Assembly (NCBI RefSeq): GCF_023161965.1
Contig: NZ_JALNTY010000002.1
Coordinates: 274,552-338,551 of the forward strand
Length of the DNA: 64,000 bases
Reading direction: 5' to 3'
DNA from: Anaerosoma tenue
GTDB lineage: Bacteria; Actinomycetota; Coriobacteriia; Anaerosomatales; Anaerosomataceae
The translations under genes and the position numbers were made by a program. Shown here piece by piece: positions 54,321 through 63,622 of the stretch; position 1 is the stretch's first letter; each line of letters starts with the position of its first letter. The notes under the pieces were generated by a model. The model saw nothing but the letters and a program-made list of their open reading frames with translations. It was not told where the DNA came from and made no database searches.

Positions 54321-55058
54321 CTAACCGCCAAACGGCCGACGCTGAGCCAGACCCGATCTTCGTGGCAGCCTGATGCTCGGCTCTTCAACCTTTTCGTAAA
54401 CGCACAACGTACGCTTCTCGCCACCTCCAGGCAGTGCGTACTCCATCATCCCCGTGGCCGACATTCCGAGAACTCCTGCCGCATGCTCAGCATGAGCGAT
54501 CTCATCCACTGATGGGTTCCCCTTCATGGCGACCAACCGGCCACCGACGCGCAATAGAGGTGAGGAGAGCTCGAGCAGCGACGGCAGCGCGCTCACCGCG
54601 CGCGCCACCACGGTGTCAAAGCGGCCGCGAGCAACTTGTGCGTACTCCTCCGCCCTCATTGACACCACTTCGGCCTTCACAGGGATCTCCTGCGCCCACT
54701 GCTCCAAGAGCGCAGCCTTCTTCTTAGTGGCCTCGCACAGTACCATGCTCACGCCGCCAATGGCCCAGGGAATCCCCGGATAGCCAGCCCCTGTGCCCAT
54801 ATCGAGTGCCGCGCCAAGCGCCTTTTCGACCATTCCGAGCGGGAGAAGGGAGTCGATGATGTGCAGCCTGACGAAGTCCTCTGGCTCGATCACGGCAGTC
54901 AAGTTGATCGTGTTGTTTGCAAGGAGCACGCTGTTGCCGTGCCGAGTAAGCGCTTCGACCTGGAGGTCGCTTACGCCGATGCCAGCCGCCACGAGCATCG
55001 AGCGCACCCGGTGGATCGTAAGCGGTGCTGTGTCGTTAGAGTGTTTCACGTGGAACAT
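54321..55058 (-). CDS. rsmG: 16S rRNA G527 N7-methyltransferase (GidB)
   Basis: The 245-residue class I methyltransferase has the SAM motif DMGTGAGYPGIP and the NLTAV segment typical of RsmG. Its first codons (MFHVKHS) are read from a parS-like sequence. ATG has an AAGGAG site seven bases upstream. It lies between the parAB and jag operons, as in many origin regions. Confidence 0.94.
   Translation of the reverse strand: MFHVKHSNDTAPLTIHRVRSMLVAAGIGVSDLQVEALTRHGNSVLLANNTINLTAVIEPEDFVRLHIIDSLLPLGMVEKALGAALDMGTGAGYPGIPWAIGGVSMVLCEATKKKAALLEQWAQEIPVKAEVVSMRAEEYAQVARGRFDTVVARAVSALPSLLELSSPLLRVGGRLVAMKGNPSVDEIAHAEHAAGVLGMSATGMMEYALPGGGEKRTLCVYEKVEEPSIRLPRRSGLAQRRPFGG
55042..55057. promoter_or_regulatory. 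parS-like site (one mismatch)
   Basis: TGTTTCACGTGGAACA differs at one base from the parS consensus TGTTTCACGTGAAACA. It overlaps the first codons of rsmG. Confidence 0.85.
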
Positions 55059-55115
55059 ACTCCAACTCCTTCACGTCGATGGCAAGTGCGGGCCACCGCT
55101 CATGGACGATGATGA

Positions 55116-55131
55116 TGTTTCACGTGAAACA
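55116..55131. promoter_or_regulatory. parS site (perfect)
   Basis: TGTTTCACGTGAAACA matches the ParB-binding parS consensus at all 16 positions, 58 bases from the first site. It nucleates the ParB complex next to oriC. Confidence 0.95.
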
Positions 55132-55294
55132 CTCGAACGGACTCACTGCGCAAACGCACGGCCGACACTGTGGGTTTCATCGGCCACGTGACTCGCCCTC
55201 ACGAATCGTGTACTTGTGTCACTGCCCGGGCCGCGCTCAGTGTGGAGACAAGCAGCACCCGCACGATGTGGATCAGCCTGGCGCTTCAACAACA

Positions 55295-55324
55295 GACAGG
55301 GCGCCTCCTTGGAGGCGCCCTGTC
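55295..55324 (-). terminator. Terminator after jag
   Basis: GACAGGGCGCCTCC and GGAGGCGCCCTGTC form a 14-pair stem with almost no loop, followed on the minus strand by TGTTGTTG. It ends the rpmH-rnpA-yidD-yidC-jag transcript. The remaining bases of the 55059-55348 gap hold only parS. Confidence 0.75.
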
Positions 55325-55348
55325 ATCTTCGGATTGAGCCTTATCGCT

Positions 55349-56077
55349 CTAGCGCGGGTGGACCACGACCATCCGACGCGGTTCCATCCCTTCGCTCTCG
55401 GTGTGGACCCTGCGGTCCTCTCGGAGGGCCATGTGTATGACTCGGCGCTCGAAACTGCTCATCGGGCGGAGTTGAACGGCACGCCGCTGTCGAACCGCGC
55501 GATCCGCGGCGCCCCGTGCTATCTCCTCAAGCTTCACGCGTCTACGGTGACGATACCCTGAGACATCGACCACCAGCGGATACCGCGTGTCGAGACGACG
55601 GTTGGTGATGGTTGAAACGATAACCTGCAGGGCATCGAGCGTCCGCCCATGTCGGCCGATCAACACCGCCATGTCGTCACCGGTGATGTCGAGGATGATC
55701 TCGCCTTCATCACCCTCGTACTCGTCGATCGAACCTTCTATTCCCAGCGCCCGGAGGATCTCCTTGATCGCTTCAGCGCCGGCATCGGCGATCGCATCGA
55801 GCTCGTCATCGGTCAGTTCTACATCTTCACTGGATGCGTCATCAACATCCGACTCATCGTCATCGGTGTCATCGTCGATATCGTCGCCAGAGTCAACCGC
55901 CCCTGGCTTGAGCCACACGCGGACCCGTGCCGGCCGGCCACTCGACCCGAAGAGCCCTCGGCCAGGCTCAGCCAGAACCTCATACTCAACGGCGTCCTGC
56001 TGGACACCCATCTCCTCAAGAGCCGAATCGATCGCGTCCTCGACGGACGGTCCCTCAATAGTCACCTCGTCTATCAT
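55349..56077 (-). CDS. jag: Jag/KhpB RNA-binding protein
   Basis: The 242-residue protein has a Jag_N domain (residues 1-50), an acidic low-complexity linker (75-105), a KH domain (GDDMAVLIGRHGRTLDALQ) and a C-terminal R3H motif (SFERRVIHMAL). It binds RNA near sites of envelope synthesis. ATG overlaps the yidC stop (ATGA) and has GGGAGG. Confidence 0.93.
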   Translation of the reverse strand: MIDEVTIEGPSVEDAIDSALEEMGVQQDAVEYEVLAEPGRGLFGSSGRPARVRVWLKPGAVDSGDDIDDDTDDDESDVDDASSEDVELTDDELDAIADAGAEAIKEILRALGIEGSIDEYEGDEGEIILDITGDDMAVLIGRHGRTLDALQVIVSTITNRRLDTRYPLVVDVSGYRHRRRVKLEEIARGAADRAVRQRRAVQLRPMSSFERRVIHMALREDRRVHTESEGMEPRRMVVVHPR

Positions 56078-56805
56078 GCGTCTACCTCCCGCGCCTTGTA
56101 GACCTTGGTCTGTACGATCTGCTGGATCACCCCGAGGAGGCCCTGGGTGACCCAGTAGAGGACGACACCAGCCGACACGCTCCATCCGAAGAACAGCATC
56201 ATGGCAGCCATCACGTAGCCCATCTGGCGCTGTTGCGACTGTGCGCCGGGCTGCATCAACTGCGGTACCAGCGTGCTGGCACCGAAGAGAACGACGAAGA
56301 TCACGTAGGGAAGCGCCGCAACCAGCCCATTCAGGCTATACACCTGGCTTGCTGAGAGGGTGATATCTGGAAGTATTATCCAGAACCGTGACACCGCCTC
56401 CGCGGCCGCCTGCCCCTGTTCCGCCGCAACGCTCGCGATGTGCTGGGGGAACAGGCCCACCGTATCGCCCGTCGTTCCTAGCATGCGGAACAACGCGAAG
56501 AAGATCGGCATCTGCAGGAGCATCGGCAGACACCCTCCGAACGGGTTCACTTTGTTCTCCTGATAGAACTTAAGGGTCTCCTCTTGGAGCTTCTCCTTGT
56601 CGTTCTTGTACTTCTCCTGCAGCTCCTTGATCTTCGGTTGGATCCTCTGCAGTTCATACATCGAGCGTGTCTGTTTTATGGTAAGTGGCAGCAAGAGGAC
56701 GCGTATCGCCACCGTGAGGAGAATGATGGCGAAACCGTAATCATGTACCACTCCGTACAACACCTGCAGGATCTCGAACAACAGTTTCTCGATAGGTGCG
56801 AGCAC
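56074..56805 (-). CDS. yidC: Membrane protein insertase YidC
   Basis: The 243-residue protein has five membrane segments of the YidC/Oxa1 core: FAIILLTVAIRVLLLPL, then the coiled loop KYKNDKEKLQEE and NPFGGCLPMLLQMP with the conserved Arg in VAIRV. The large periplasmic domain of Gram-negative YidC is absent, as expected for Gram-positives. The GTG at 56803-56805 is tentative; GGAGG lies ten bases upstream. Confidence 0.92.
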   Translation of the reverse strand: MLAPIEKLLFEILQVLYGVVHDYGFAIILLTVAIRVLLLPLTIKQTRSMYELQRIQPKIKELQEKYKNDKEKLQEETLKFYQENKVNPFGGCLPMLLQMPIFFALFRMLGTTGDTVGLFPQHIASVAAEQGQAAAEAVSRFWIILPDITLSASQVYSLNGLVAALPYVIFVVLFGASTLVPQLMQPGAQSQQRQMGYVMAAMMLFFGWSVSAGVVLYWVTQGLLGVIQQIVQTKVYKAREVDA

Positions 56806-56914
56806 GAAACGCCAACCTCCTCGGGCTTGGCTGCTGGTCTGCGAGGAATCGTATCCACTCCCGGTTCCTCCGGGGGGTATCTGCAATCACCACACTATAT
56901 ACCACGCGCGCGCG

Positions 56915-57136
56915 TCACGGCACCGGGTCGTGGCCTCCGGGGCTCCATGGATGACAGCGGCTGATCCTCTTGATGGCAAGCCAGCCTCCATGCGCAAGGC
57001 CGTGACGCTCTATAGCTGTCACAGCGTATGCGGAGCACGTGGGCGTGAAGCGACATGTGGGCGGCAATAAAGGGGAGACCACGAGCCGATAGCTCTTGAT
57101 AAGCAGTATCGTCATGACCGCCAGGGGGTTCTTCAC
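56915..57136 (-). CDS. yidD: Membrane protein insertion efficiency factor YidD
   Basis: The 73-residue protein has an amphipathic start ([14 protein letters not shown]) and the family motif [11 protein letters not shown], then a SRCHP segment. GTG overlaps the rnpA stop (GTGA). Confidence 0.95.
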   Translation of the reverse strand: MKNPLAVMTILLIKSYRLVVSPLLPPTCRFTPTCSAYAVTAIERHGLAHGGWLAIKRISRCHPWSPGGHDPVP

Positions 57137-57468
57137 TCCGAGACCACCCCGGCCCTCTTCAGGCTCTCCACAAGCCCTCGATCGAGTTCGTCTGCCGACA
57201 CATGCCCCGTGGACGGCCGCGCAACCAGCGCCACATCCCACGCGCTCCATGGGCCGCCACACCGGCGGACCGCCTCACGCATCACACGCTTGCAGCGATT
57301 CCGCTCGACCGCCCCGCCGAGACGCCTCCCGGCAACGAAAAGCACGCGGCCGCTCTGGCCGCGTGCTTCCGGTGTAGGCTTGACGATCAACGCTATCGCT
57401 CCGCTGGACGCCCTGCGTCCCTGCCTGAAGAGTATGTCGATCTCGCGAGGGCTCTTGATCGTCTCCAT
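57133..57468 (-). CDS. rnpA: Ribonuclease P protein component
   Basis: The 111-residue protein has the RNR signature ([14 protein letters not shown]) and a basic fold that binds the P RNA for tRNA 5' maturation. ATG at 57466-57468 has GAGGTC upstream. rnpB is not in the window. Confidence 0.95.
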   Translation of the reverse strand: METIKSPREIDILFRQGRRASSGAIALIVKPTPEARGQSGRVLFVAGRRLGGAVERNRCKRVMREAVRRCGGPWSAWDVALVARPSTGHVSADELDRGLVESLKRAGVVSE

Positions 57469-57500
57469 GGGGCCGACCTCTCGGCCCGTGCCCGCGTCGT

Positions 57501-57644
57501 CTACGCGGCGCTCGGGCAGAGGACCTTCCGACCCTTGCGACGACGTGCCGCGATGATCGCCCGACCGGCGCGGGTCGACATGCGCTTGCGGAAGCCGTGG
57601 GTCTTCGCACGCTTCCGGTTGTTCGGCTGATATGTACGCTTCAC
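57501..57644 (-). CDS. rpmH: Ribosomal protein bL34
   Basis: The 47-residue protein starts [17 protein letters not shown], the L34 signature. GTG at 57642-57644 follows GGAGGGAC. First gene of the rpmH-rnpA-yidD-yidC-jag operon. Confidence 0.97.
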   Translation of the reverse strand: MKRTYQPNNRKRAKTHGFRKRMSTRAGRAIIAARRRKGRKVLCPSAA

Positions 57645-57697
57645 TGCTGGTCCCTCCGTTCGGCGCTCCGGGCCCTGGCCCGGGCACAAGCTTGGCG

Positions 57698-57727
57698 ATT
57701 ATAGCGACGTGCCGATGCGGGTGTCAA
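57698..57727 (-). promoter_or_regulatory. Consensus promoter of the rpmH operon
   Basis: Perfect TTGACA (57722-57727) and perfect TATAAT (57698-57703) on the minus strand, 18 bases apart, with a start near 57691. Confidence 0.85.
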
Positions 57728-57812
57728 TCCGGGTGCCGCCACGAGCGTGTTCCAACTCTCGCCGCACCTGCATCGCTATTCCACGAGCCCCGCCGAAAAT
57801 TCCTCCTGAATC

Positions 57813-58219
57813 TGTGGATAATGTGGAAAACCCAGGACGTGAGCGTGCCCGGCCTGTGGATAACCACTCACGCCTCATTGTGAGGAGCACCGGCCCTTTG
57901 CTAGAATCAGCGTCGTTCCACGGAAACGCCATCGGCGACATGATCCTTGAAAAACCCCTGGTAAGAAGCGGTATGGCGCGGAGTCGCCTCTTGGACTCCG
58001 ATTCCACTGTCCCCGGTTATCCACAGTCATGTCAACCCTTCTTCGGTCCTTCTTCCACATCCGGCTGCCCGAGCTCTACAGCGAATCAGTTCCCCACAGG
58101 GCCCGGCAGCGCGGAAAGCCCCGGAGAGGCGTCGGACCACCGTAACCTGCATGTTCGATGGATGTTCGGTGTGTGTTGGTGGAAACGTTCTCCACATATG
58201 TGGAAAGCATTGTGGATAA
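57813..58219. other. oriC part 1: DnaA-box cluster
   Basis: Four perfect TTATCCACA boxes lie in the 57645-58373 gap: 57813-57821, 57855-57863 and 58211-58219 (read as TGTGGATAA) and 58017-58025 (as TTATCCACA). Weaker boxes lie at 58188-58196 and 58199-58207. The rest of the gap holds the rpmH promoter and no credible gene. The strand of genes switches here. This marks the origin region. Confidence 0.88.
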
Positions 58220-58373
58220 CTAAGGAAGCCGCTGTTCAATGAATGTCACATCTTCTGCCTCAACATGTAAACGAGGCTTCCGGATACGCCTTCTACCTGG
58301 GGTTTCTCAGATCGGTCCGAATCGCGTCGTTGTGGACTATCGTGTGGAACGCTCGATATAGCGAGGGGGTTTG

Positions 58374-59222
58374 GTGGAGTCTTCTTACGATGAGGCCGCT
58401 GTCTCGACACCGGCGACATATAGCGATCCACCCTCTGCCCCTACGGCGCACAGCGATGGGGCAAGCGGTGTCGATGCTGCCACACCCAACCCTGCGCTCA
58501 TCGCGGTCTACGACAACCTGACGTCGTCGCCCCGTGTCGAAAGGGTGCGGGGAACCACCCCCCGGGAGTTGATCGATGACCTCTCCACCCGCACCTACCA
58601 GATCTCGCATGAGGCTGGCGGGGAAGTGCCGTACATGGTCATCCGGGAGATAGTCGAGAACTTCATACATGCGGGTTTCGACGAGGTCGTCGTCAGCGTC
58701 CTCGATGGCGGTAACACGCTGCGCTTCGCCGACCAGGGACCGGGGATCCGTGACAAGGAGCGTGTGTTCCTTCCGGGTTTCACCACCGCCACCGATCACA
58801 TGAAGCGTGTCATCAAAGGGGTCGGTTCCGGTCTTCCTGTCGCTCGCGAGTGCCTCACTTTCTCTGCGGGAACCATCGAGATCGACGACAACCTGGGGGC
58901 GGGAACCGTCGTGACCTTGTGCATGTCCCCTAAGAGCCCACGCACCGACGCACCGACGCCCCGGGATGACCGGGTCACCCCACTGCCGATGACAGACATC
59001 CCCGACCTGTCCCTCCGCCACAAGAAGGTCATGTCGTTGATCATGGAGGTAGGGGCTCTTGGCCCGTCGGTCGTTTCTCGCGAACTTGGCGTGGGTCTAT
59101 CGACGGCATATCGGGACCTTGAACACCTTGCCGCTCTCGGCCTGGTGGAGGCCGACGTGACAGGCAAGCGCGCACTGACCGATGCAGGTATCCAGTGCCT
59201 CGACGCACTGTTTGGAAGGTAG
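58374..59222 (+). CDS. GHKL-type ATPase fused to winged-helix domain
   Basis: The 282-residue protein has a disordered start (1-65), a histidine-kinase-like GHKL ATP-binding domain of the RsbW/SpoIIAB kind (N box REIVENFIHAGF, DQGPGI, then GVGSGLPVA; residues 70-180), and a C-terminal winged helix (HKKVMSLIMEVGA, about 205-280). It lacks the phosphoacceptor His domain, so it is not a sensor kinase. No named family is recognised. GTG at 58374 has a GAGGGGG site. It ends 14 bases before dnaA, so the two are probably cotranscribed. A role in initiation control is inferred. Confidence 0.8.
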   Translation: MESSYDEAAVSTPATYSDPPSAPTAHSDGASGVDAATPNPALIAVYDNLTSSPRVERVRGTTPRELIDDLSTRTYQISHEAGGEVPYMVIREIVENFIHAGFDEVVVSVLDGGNTLRFADQGPGIRDKERVFLPGFTTATDHMKRVIKGVGSGLPVARECLTFSAGTIEIDDNLGAGTVVTLCMSPKSPRTDAPTPRDDRVTPLPMTDIPDLSLRHKKVMSLIMEVGALGPSVVSRELGVGLSTAYRDLEHLAALGLVEADVTGKRALTDAGIQCLDALFGR

Positions 59223-59236
59223 GGGGAGATACGTAG

Positions 59237-60610
59237 ATGTTGGATGTCCAGCAGGTATGGCAGGAGACGCTTGATGTCGTGCGGGGTGAGCTCAACACAC
59301 CGACGTTCAAGACATGGTTCGAGCAGACTGCGCCGCTCGGGATCATCGAGCACGAGATGCTCATCGGTGTTCAGAACGACTTCGCCCGAGACTGGCTGGA
59401 GTCGCGATACTCCGGCCTTCTCGCTTCCGCTCTGACGCAAGTGACCGGATCACCGATGGTCGTGCGCTTCAGCGTCCCCGGGGACACCAAGAGCGGCGCA
59501 CAGTCGGCCACGGCAGTCGAGGTGGTGGTACCGGAGCCGGCAGCTCCATCCCCTGAGAGACAGCGGGGCCCTGCTCCCGAGTTGGAGCCGAACTGCACGT
59601 TCGACTCGTTCGTGGTCGGCCCCTCGAACCAATTCTCGTACCATGTCGCTCTTGCAGTCGCCGAGGCCCCCGGAACCGCGTACAACCCTCTCTTCATCTA
59701 CGGCGGGGCCGGGCTCGGCAAGACGCACCTCCTGCAGGCCATCGGAGCGTATGTGCGCACGAGCTACCCCCACCTACGCGTCAAGTACGTCACGAGCGAG
59801 CAGTTCACCAACGACTTCATCAAGTCGATCGGTGACCGCGACAAGAACAGGACAGAGGGTTTCAGGCGAGCATACCGTGAGAACGACGTCCTCTTGATCG
59901 ACGACATCCAGTTCATCCAGGGCAAGGAGACGACCCAGACCGAGTTCTTCCATACATTCAACACTCTCCGGGAAGCCGGCAAACAGATCGTCATGACTTC
60001 GGACAGACCACCCTCCGAGATCGGCAACATCGAGGAGCGCCTCCGTACGAGGTTCGGCTGGGGTCTGATCGCGGATATCCAACCACCCGATCTTGAGACA
60101 CGTATCGCCATCCTTAGGAGAAAGGCCGAGATGGCACGTGTGAACGCTCCTGATGACGTCCTGGCGTTCATCGCCGAACGACTCTCGAGCAACATCCGGG
60201 AGCTTGAGGGGGCTCTGGTCCGGGTCGCCGCTTACAGCTCGGTCTCACAGCGTCCGATCGACCTCGACCTGGCTCAAAGCGTCCTAAAGGACACCTTCCC
60301 TGAGCATTCAGTCAAACCTATCTCGATATCCACCATCCAACAGGAGGTCTGTAGGTTCTATCAGATATCCCGGGCCGACCTTGTTGGAGACAAGCGCTCC
60401 CAAGCGATCGCGTTCCCTCGGCAGGTGGCGATGTACTTGTCGCGAGAACTCACAGATCACTCTCTGCCGAAGATCGGTGGCGAGTTTGGCGGGCGTGACC
60501 ACACGACTGTCATGTATGCGAACTCCAAGATCCAGCGCCTCATCAACGAACAGCGGGATGTCTACAACCAGATCCAGACACTCACCAACCTCATCAGGCA
60601 GAAGAACTGA
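59237..60610 (+). CDS. dnaA: Chromosomal replication initiator DnaA
   Basis: The 457-residue AAA+ initiator has domain I (residues 1-80), a linker (80-115), Walker A GGAGLGKTHLL (about 156), Walker B LLIDDIQF, sensor motifs, and the domain IV signature (GGRDHTTVMYA) that reads DnaA boxes. ATG has an AGGGGGAG site. It has no own clear promoter and sits between two box clusters. Confidence 0.98.
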   Translation: MLDVQQVWQETLDVVRGELNTPTFKTWFEQTAPLGIIEHEMLIGVQNDFARDWLESRYSGLLASALTQVTGSPMVVRFSVPGDTKSGAQSATAVEVVVPEPAAPSPERQRGPAPELEPNCTFDSFVVGPSNQFSYHVALAVAEAPGTAYNPLFIYGGAGLGKTHLLQAIGAYVRTSYPHLRVKYVTSEQFTNDFIKSIGDRDKNRTEGFRRAYRENDVLLIDDIQFIQGKETTQTEFFHTFNTLREAGKQIVMTSDRPPSEIGNIEERLRTRFGWGLIADIQPPDLETRIAILRRKAEMARVNAPDDVLAFIAERLSSNIRELEGALVRVAAYSSVSQRPIDLDLAQSVLKDTFPEHSVKPISISTIQQEVCRFYQISRADLVGDKRSQAIAFPRQVAMYLSRELTDHSLPKIGGEFGGRDHTTVMYANSKIQRLINEQRDVYNQIQTLTNLIRQKN

Positions 60611-60614
60611 TACA

Positions 60615-60830
60615 CGTGGATAACCTGTCTACGGGTGTGTGGAATCACGGCGGTTCATGTGGATATATAGCAGGGTGTGTGGATATGTGGATGAACAGGC
60701 ACATTTCCCACACAAGCGCTCCACAAGCGAAGTAGTACCGGTACGCAGCGGGAATAGGGTGTTTCCACATCATCCACAGGCCCTATTACTACTGCTACTG
60801 TGATTGATAGATAAGAAACATTAGAAGAAA
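60615..60830. other. oriC part 2: DnaA boxes and DnaA-trio unwinding element
   Basis: The dnaA-dnaN gap holds near-consensus boxes at 60615-60623, 60658-60666, 60678-60686, 60686-60694, 60761-60769 and 60770-60778. Then comes GGCCC (60779-60783), then triplets CTA TTA CTA CTG CTA CTG (60783-60800), and an AT-rich stretch. Box, GC patch and triplets match the Bacillus-type basal unwinding system, whose triplets bind DnaA on one strand. Confidence 0.8.
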
Positions 60831-60839
60831 GGGTTCGAT

Positions 60840-61940
60840 ATGAAGATCTCGATCGCACGGGGCGAACTGCTCGACGCACTGTCGACCGTGTCCCGGGGTC
60901 TCTCCTCGAGAACCACACTCCCTATCCTCTCAGGGATACATGTGTCGACCCATGGTGAAGACGCCCTGTTCCAGGCTACTGATCTGGAAGTCTCGGTGAA
61001 GACTTCATGTAAAGCCCGTGTTGAGGATGCCGGGCAGACCGTCCTTCCCGGGAAGCTGCTGACGGACATCGTCCGGAGCCTGCCTGAGGCTGCGATCACG
61101 ATCGCTTCTGATGTCTCAGGCACAGCGAACATCACGTGTGGGCAGTCGTCCTTCACCATGAAAACGCTACCCCCTGACGACTACCCGAAATTCCCTGAGG
61201 TCACCCCTAATGAAAGGGTCTCGCTACCCACGGAGGAGTTCAGCCACGTTGTCCACCAGGTCTCACGTTCAGTGAGCAGGGATGAGACACGACCGATCCT
61301 TACAGGGATCCTTGTGGTGGTAGAAGACGGGACCTTGAGGATGGTCGCCACCGACTCGTATCGGCTCTGCATCAAGGAAGCCGCGGTGAGTGGGGTGTCG
61401 GGTGGGATCGAACTCGTCGTTCCCGGAAAAGCGATGGAGGATGTGGCTAAACTGGTGGGTTCGGCTGAAGCCGTGTCCATCGGTGTCTCTGAGAATCAGG
61501 TCGTATTCACGTTCGGGAACACCACGTTCATTTCAAGGCGCATAGAAGGGACGTTCCCGAACTACCGGCAACTACTGCCGAAGGAGCTCGTCACCAGAGC
61601 TGTCGTCGATAGAACGGAGTTCCTTGAGGCGGTGAAGCGCGTTTCGCTCATGGCACAACACAACTCACCGATCCGTATACGGGTGAACGCGGGAAACCAC
61701 ACCCTCACGCTCTCCGCTGCGTCTCAAGACATCGGTGAGGCAAGTGAGGACATCCAGGTGACTCCCGAGGGTGAGGATATCGAGATAGCCTTCAGCCACG
61801 CATATCTTCTCGACGGTGTCGCTGTGGCCGAAGGGGACACCATCGCGCTTGAGACCACCAGCCCGCTGAAGCCGGGAGTGATCAAGTCGGCGGACAAGGA
61901 TGATTTCACCTACCTGCTTATGCCGGTCCGTATCGGATAG
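60840..61940 (+). CDS. dnaN: DNA polymerase III sliding clamp
   Basis: The 366-residue beta clamp has the three-domain clamp fold (start MKISIARGELLDAL, DDYPKFPE linker) and the C-terminal LLMPVRIG end. ATG has an AGAAAGG site. The leader overlaps the origin unwinding element. Confidence 0.97.
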   Translation: MKISIARGELLDALSTVSRGLSSRTTLPILSGIHVSTHGEDALFQATDLEVSVKTSCKARVEDAGQTVLPGKLLTDIVRSLPEAAITIASDVSGTANITCGQSSFTMKTLPPDDYPKFPEVTPNERVSLPTEEFSHVVHQVSRSVSRDETRPILTGILVVVEDGTLRMVATDSYRLCIKEAAVSGVSGGIELVVPGKAMEDVAKLVGSAEAVSIGVSENQVVFTFGNTTFISRRIEGTFPNYRQLLPKELVTRAVVDRTEFLEAVKRVSLMAQHNSPIRIRVNAGNHTLTLSAASQDIGEASEDIQVTPEGEDIEIAFSHAYLLDGVAVAEGDTIALETTSPLKPGVIKSADKDDFTYLLMPVRIG

Positions 61941-61955
61941 ACGCCACGGCCACAC

Positions 61956-63056
61956 GTGCACATCACACGAATCGCACTACGCGACTATCGGAACCTGGAG
62001 TCCTTCGAGCTCTCTCCAGAGAGGGCACTCACCGTGTTGGTTGGACCGAACGGTGCAGGGAAGACGAACACGATCGAAGCGATACAGATACTGTGCACAG
62101 GTTCGTCGTTCCGAAACCCTGTCTGGGAGGACTTGGTCCGGTGGGGGAGTGATATCACGAACGCGAACATGGTGGTGGAGGGTGAATCCCCACCCCTCGC
62201 GGTGAATCTACGCATCGGCAGATCCGGATCCCGGATATGGAAAGTCAACGACGTCACGAAACGACGCTTGTCGGACGCCACCCGATTCGTCCCTGTCGTA
62301 GCCTTCACCCCGGACGACCTATCGATGGTGAAAGGGTCCGCAGAACAGCGTCGAGCGAGCATCGATGCGCTCGGTGAACAGTTGTCGGTGGTCTACGGTT
62401 CACTGCGAAGAGACTACGCCCGGGTCGTGCGTCAACGGAACAGACTACTGCGTGATGGGACGACACCCGAGGTCCTGAGACCGTGGAGCGCACAACTCGT
62501 GGCCCTTGGAGCGCGTCTCCACACCCACCGCAGGAGGCTCCTTAGACGAGTGGCGGATAGCATGCGCCCGGCGTACGCGCGCCTTTCGGGGGGCGAGGAG
62601 CTTGAAGTACGGATGGAGGACCGGTGTGGGGTAGGGGTTTCTGTGGTCGATACGGATATCGATCACGAGACCGTTGCCGGATGCATGGACGAGCAGATAC
62701 GCACCCGGTCAACACAGGAGATCGACCGGAGAGTCAGTCTCGTCGGCCCGCACCGGGATGATGTCGTCTTCACCATCGAAGGACGGGACGCGCGGTCGTT
62801 CGCGAGCCAGGGTCAGCAACGGACCCTCGCCCTCGCGTGGAAGCTCGCCGAGGTCGAGGTTGTGCGCTCGGTGTTGTCGAAGACCCCGGTCCTGCTCCTT
62901 GATGACGTCATGTCCGAGCTTGACCAGGACCGGAGGGCCGCGCTCACGGCGGTCATGCAGCAGGACATCCAGACCTTCGTGACAACGACCAACACCGGAT
63001 ACTTCGACCCGGCGCTGCTCAGATCCGCCGCTGTCGTGGACATGGGGGAGCGCTGA
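61956..63056 (+). CDS. recF: DNA replication and repair protein RecF
   Basis: The 366-residue SMC-like ATPase has Walker A (GPNGAGKTN, about residues 31-39), the signature SQGQQRTLALAWKLAE and Walker B (LLLDDVMSELD). Start is GTG, with no strong ribosome site. It loads RecA at gaps. The stop overlaps the next start (TGATG). Confidence 0.95.
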   Translation: MHITRIALRDYRNLESFELSPERALTVLVGPNGAGKTNTIEAIQILCTGSSFRNPVWEDLVRWGSDITNANMVVEGESPPLAVNLRIGRSGSRIWKVNDVTKRRLSDATRFVPVVAFTPDDLSMVKGSAEQRRASIDALGEQLSVVYGSLRRDYARVVRQRNRLLRDGTTPEVLRPWSAQLVALGARLHTHRRRLLRRVADSMRPAYARLSGGEELEVRMEDRCGVGVSVVDTDIDHETVAGCMDEQIRTRSTQEIDRRVSLVGPHRDDVVFTIEGRDARSFASQGQQRTLALAWKLAEVEVVRSVLSKTPVLLLDDVMSELDQDRRAALTAVMQQDIQTFVTTTNTGYFDPALLRSAAVVDMGER

Positions 63057-63622
63057 TGGCCCGCGCGAAGAAGACCCAACGTCTGGGAGATGTGGTCGAC
63101 ACCACTCTCAAGCGGATCGACGTTTCGGGCAGGCGCCATGGAGCACGGGTGGTGGGTGTGTGGTCTCAGGTGGTGGGTCCAGAGATCGCCGGACACACAC
63201 AAGGGTTCGCGCTGCGGGACGACCGGCAGATGGTGGTGTTCGTCGACAGCCCGTCGTGGGCCAACGAACTCTCCCTCATGGCTGGTGATCTCGTGTTCAG
63301 GCTCAATGAACACCTCGGTGAAGATACAGTGAAGACGCTTCGTTTCACTGTGTCACGAAGGGTCGCGGAGGAGCGGTCATGGGAGGCGACGCTGTCTTCC
63401 AGCCAGGAGGAGTACCTGCCCGACGAGGTGACGCCTGAGCGCCTGAGCGAGGTGGAGCGGATGCAGGTCGAACACGTGGCGTCGGTCGTCACGGACCCCG
63501 AGTTGCGAGAACTCGCGGAGAGGGTCATGACGAAGGATCTGGAGCTCAAGAAAGGGGCCAGGAAGGCCGCCTCAGGGAAGGGTTCTGCAGACAACGACAC
63601 AAGCACTCCACACGAGGGTTAG
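63056..63622 (+). CDS. DUF721 (DciA-like) protein
   Basis: The 188-residue protein has the DUF721 core (residues 15-105, [17 protein letters not shown], then [11 protein letters not shown]). The family includes DciA, the helicase operator used by bacteria without DnaC. Here DnaB has no DnaC or DnaI partner nearby, so a DnaB-loading role is plausible. The C-terminal third is charged and probably disordered. Confidence 0.85.
   Translation: MARAKKTQRLGDVVDTTLKRIDVSGRRHGARVVGVWSQVVGPEIAGHTQGFALRDDRQMVVFVDSPSWANELSLMAGDLVFRLNEHLGEDTVKTLRFTVSRRVAEERSWEATLSSSQEEYLPDEVTPERLSEVERMQVEHVASVVTDPELRELAERVMTKDLELKKGARKAASGKGSADNDTSTPHEG

Noticed and set aside
57645-58373. Small genes in the origin gap
   Set aside because: Frames there (for example 57709-58242 plus) lack a ribosome site, show no coding character and run through DnaA boxes and the rpmH promoter.
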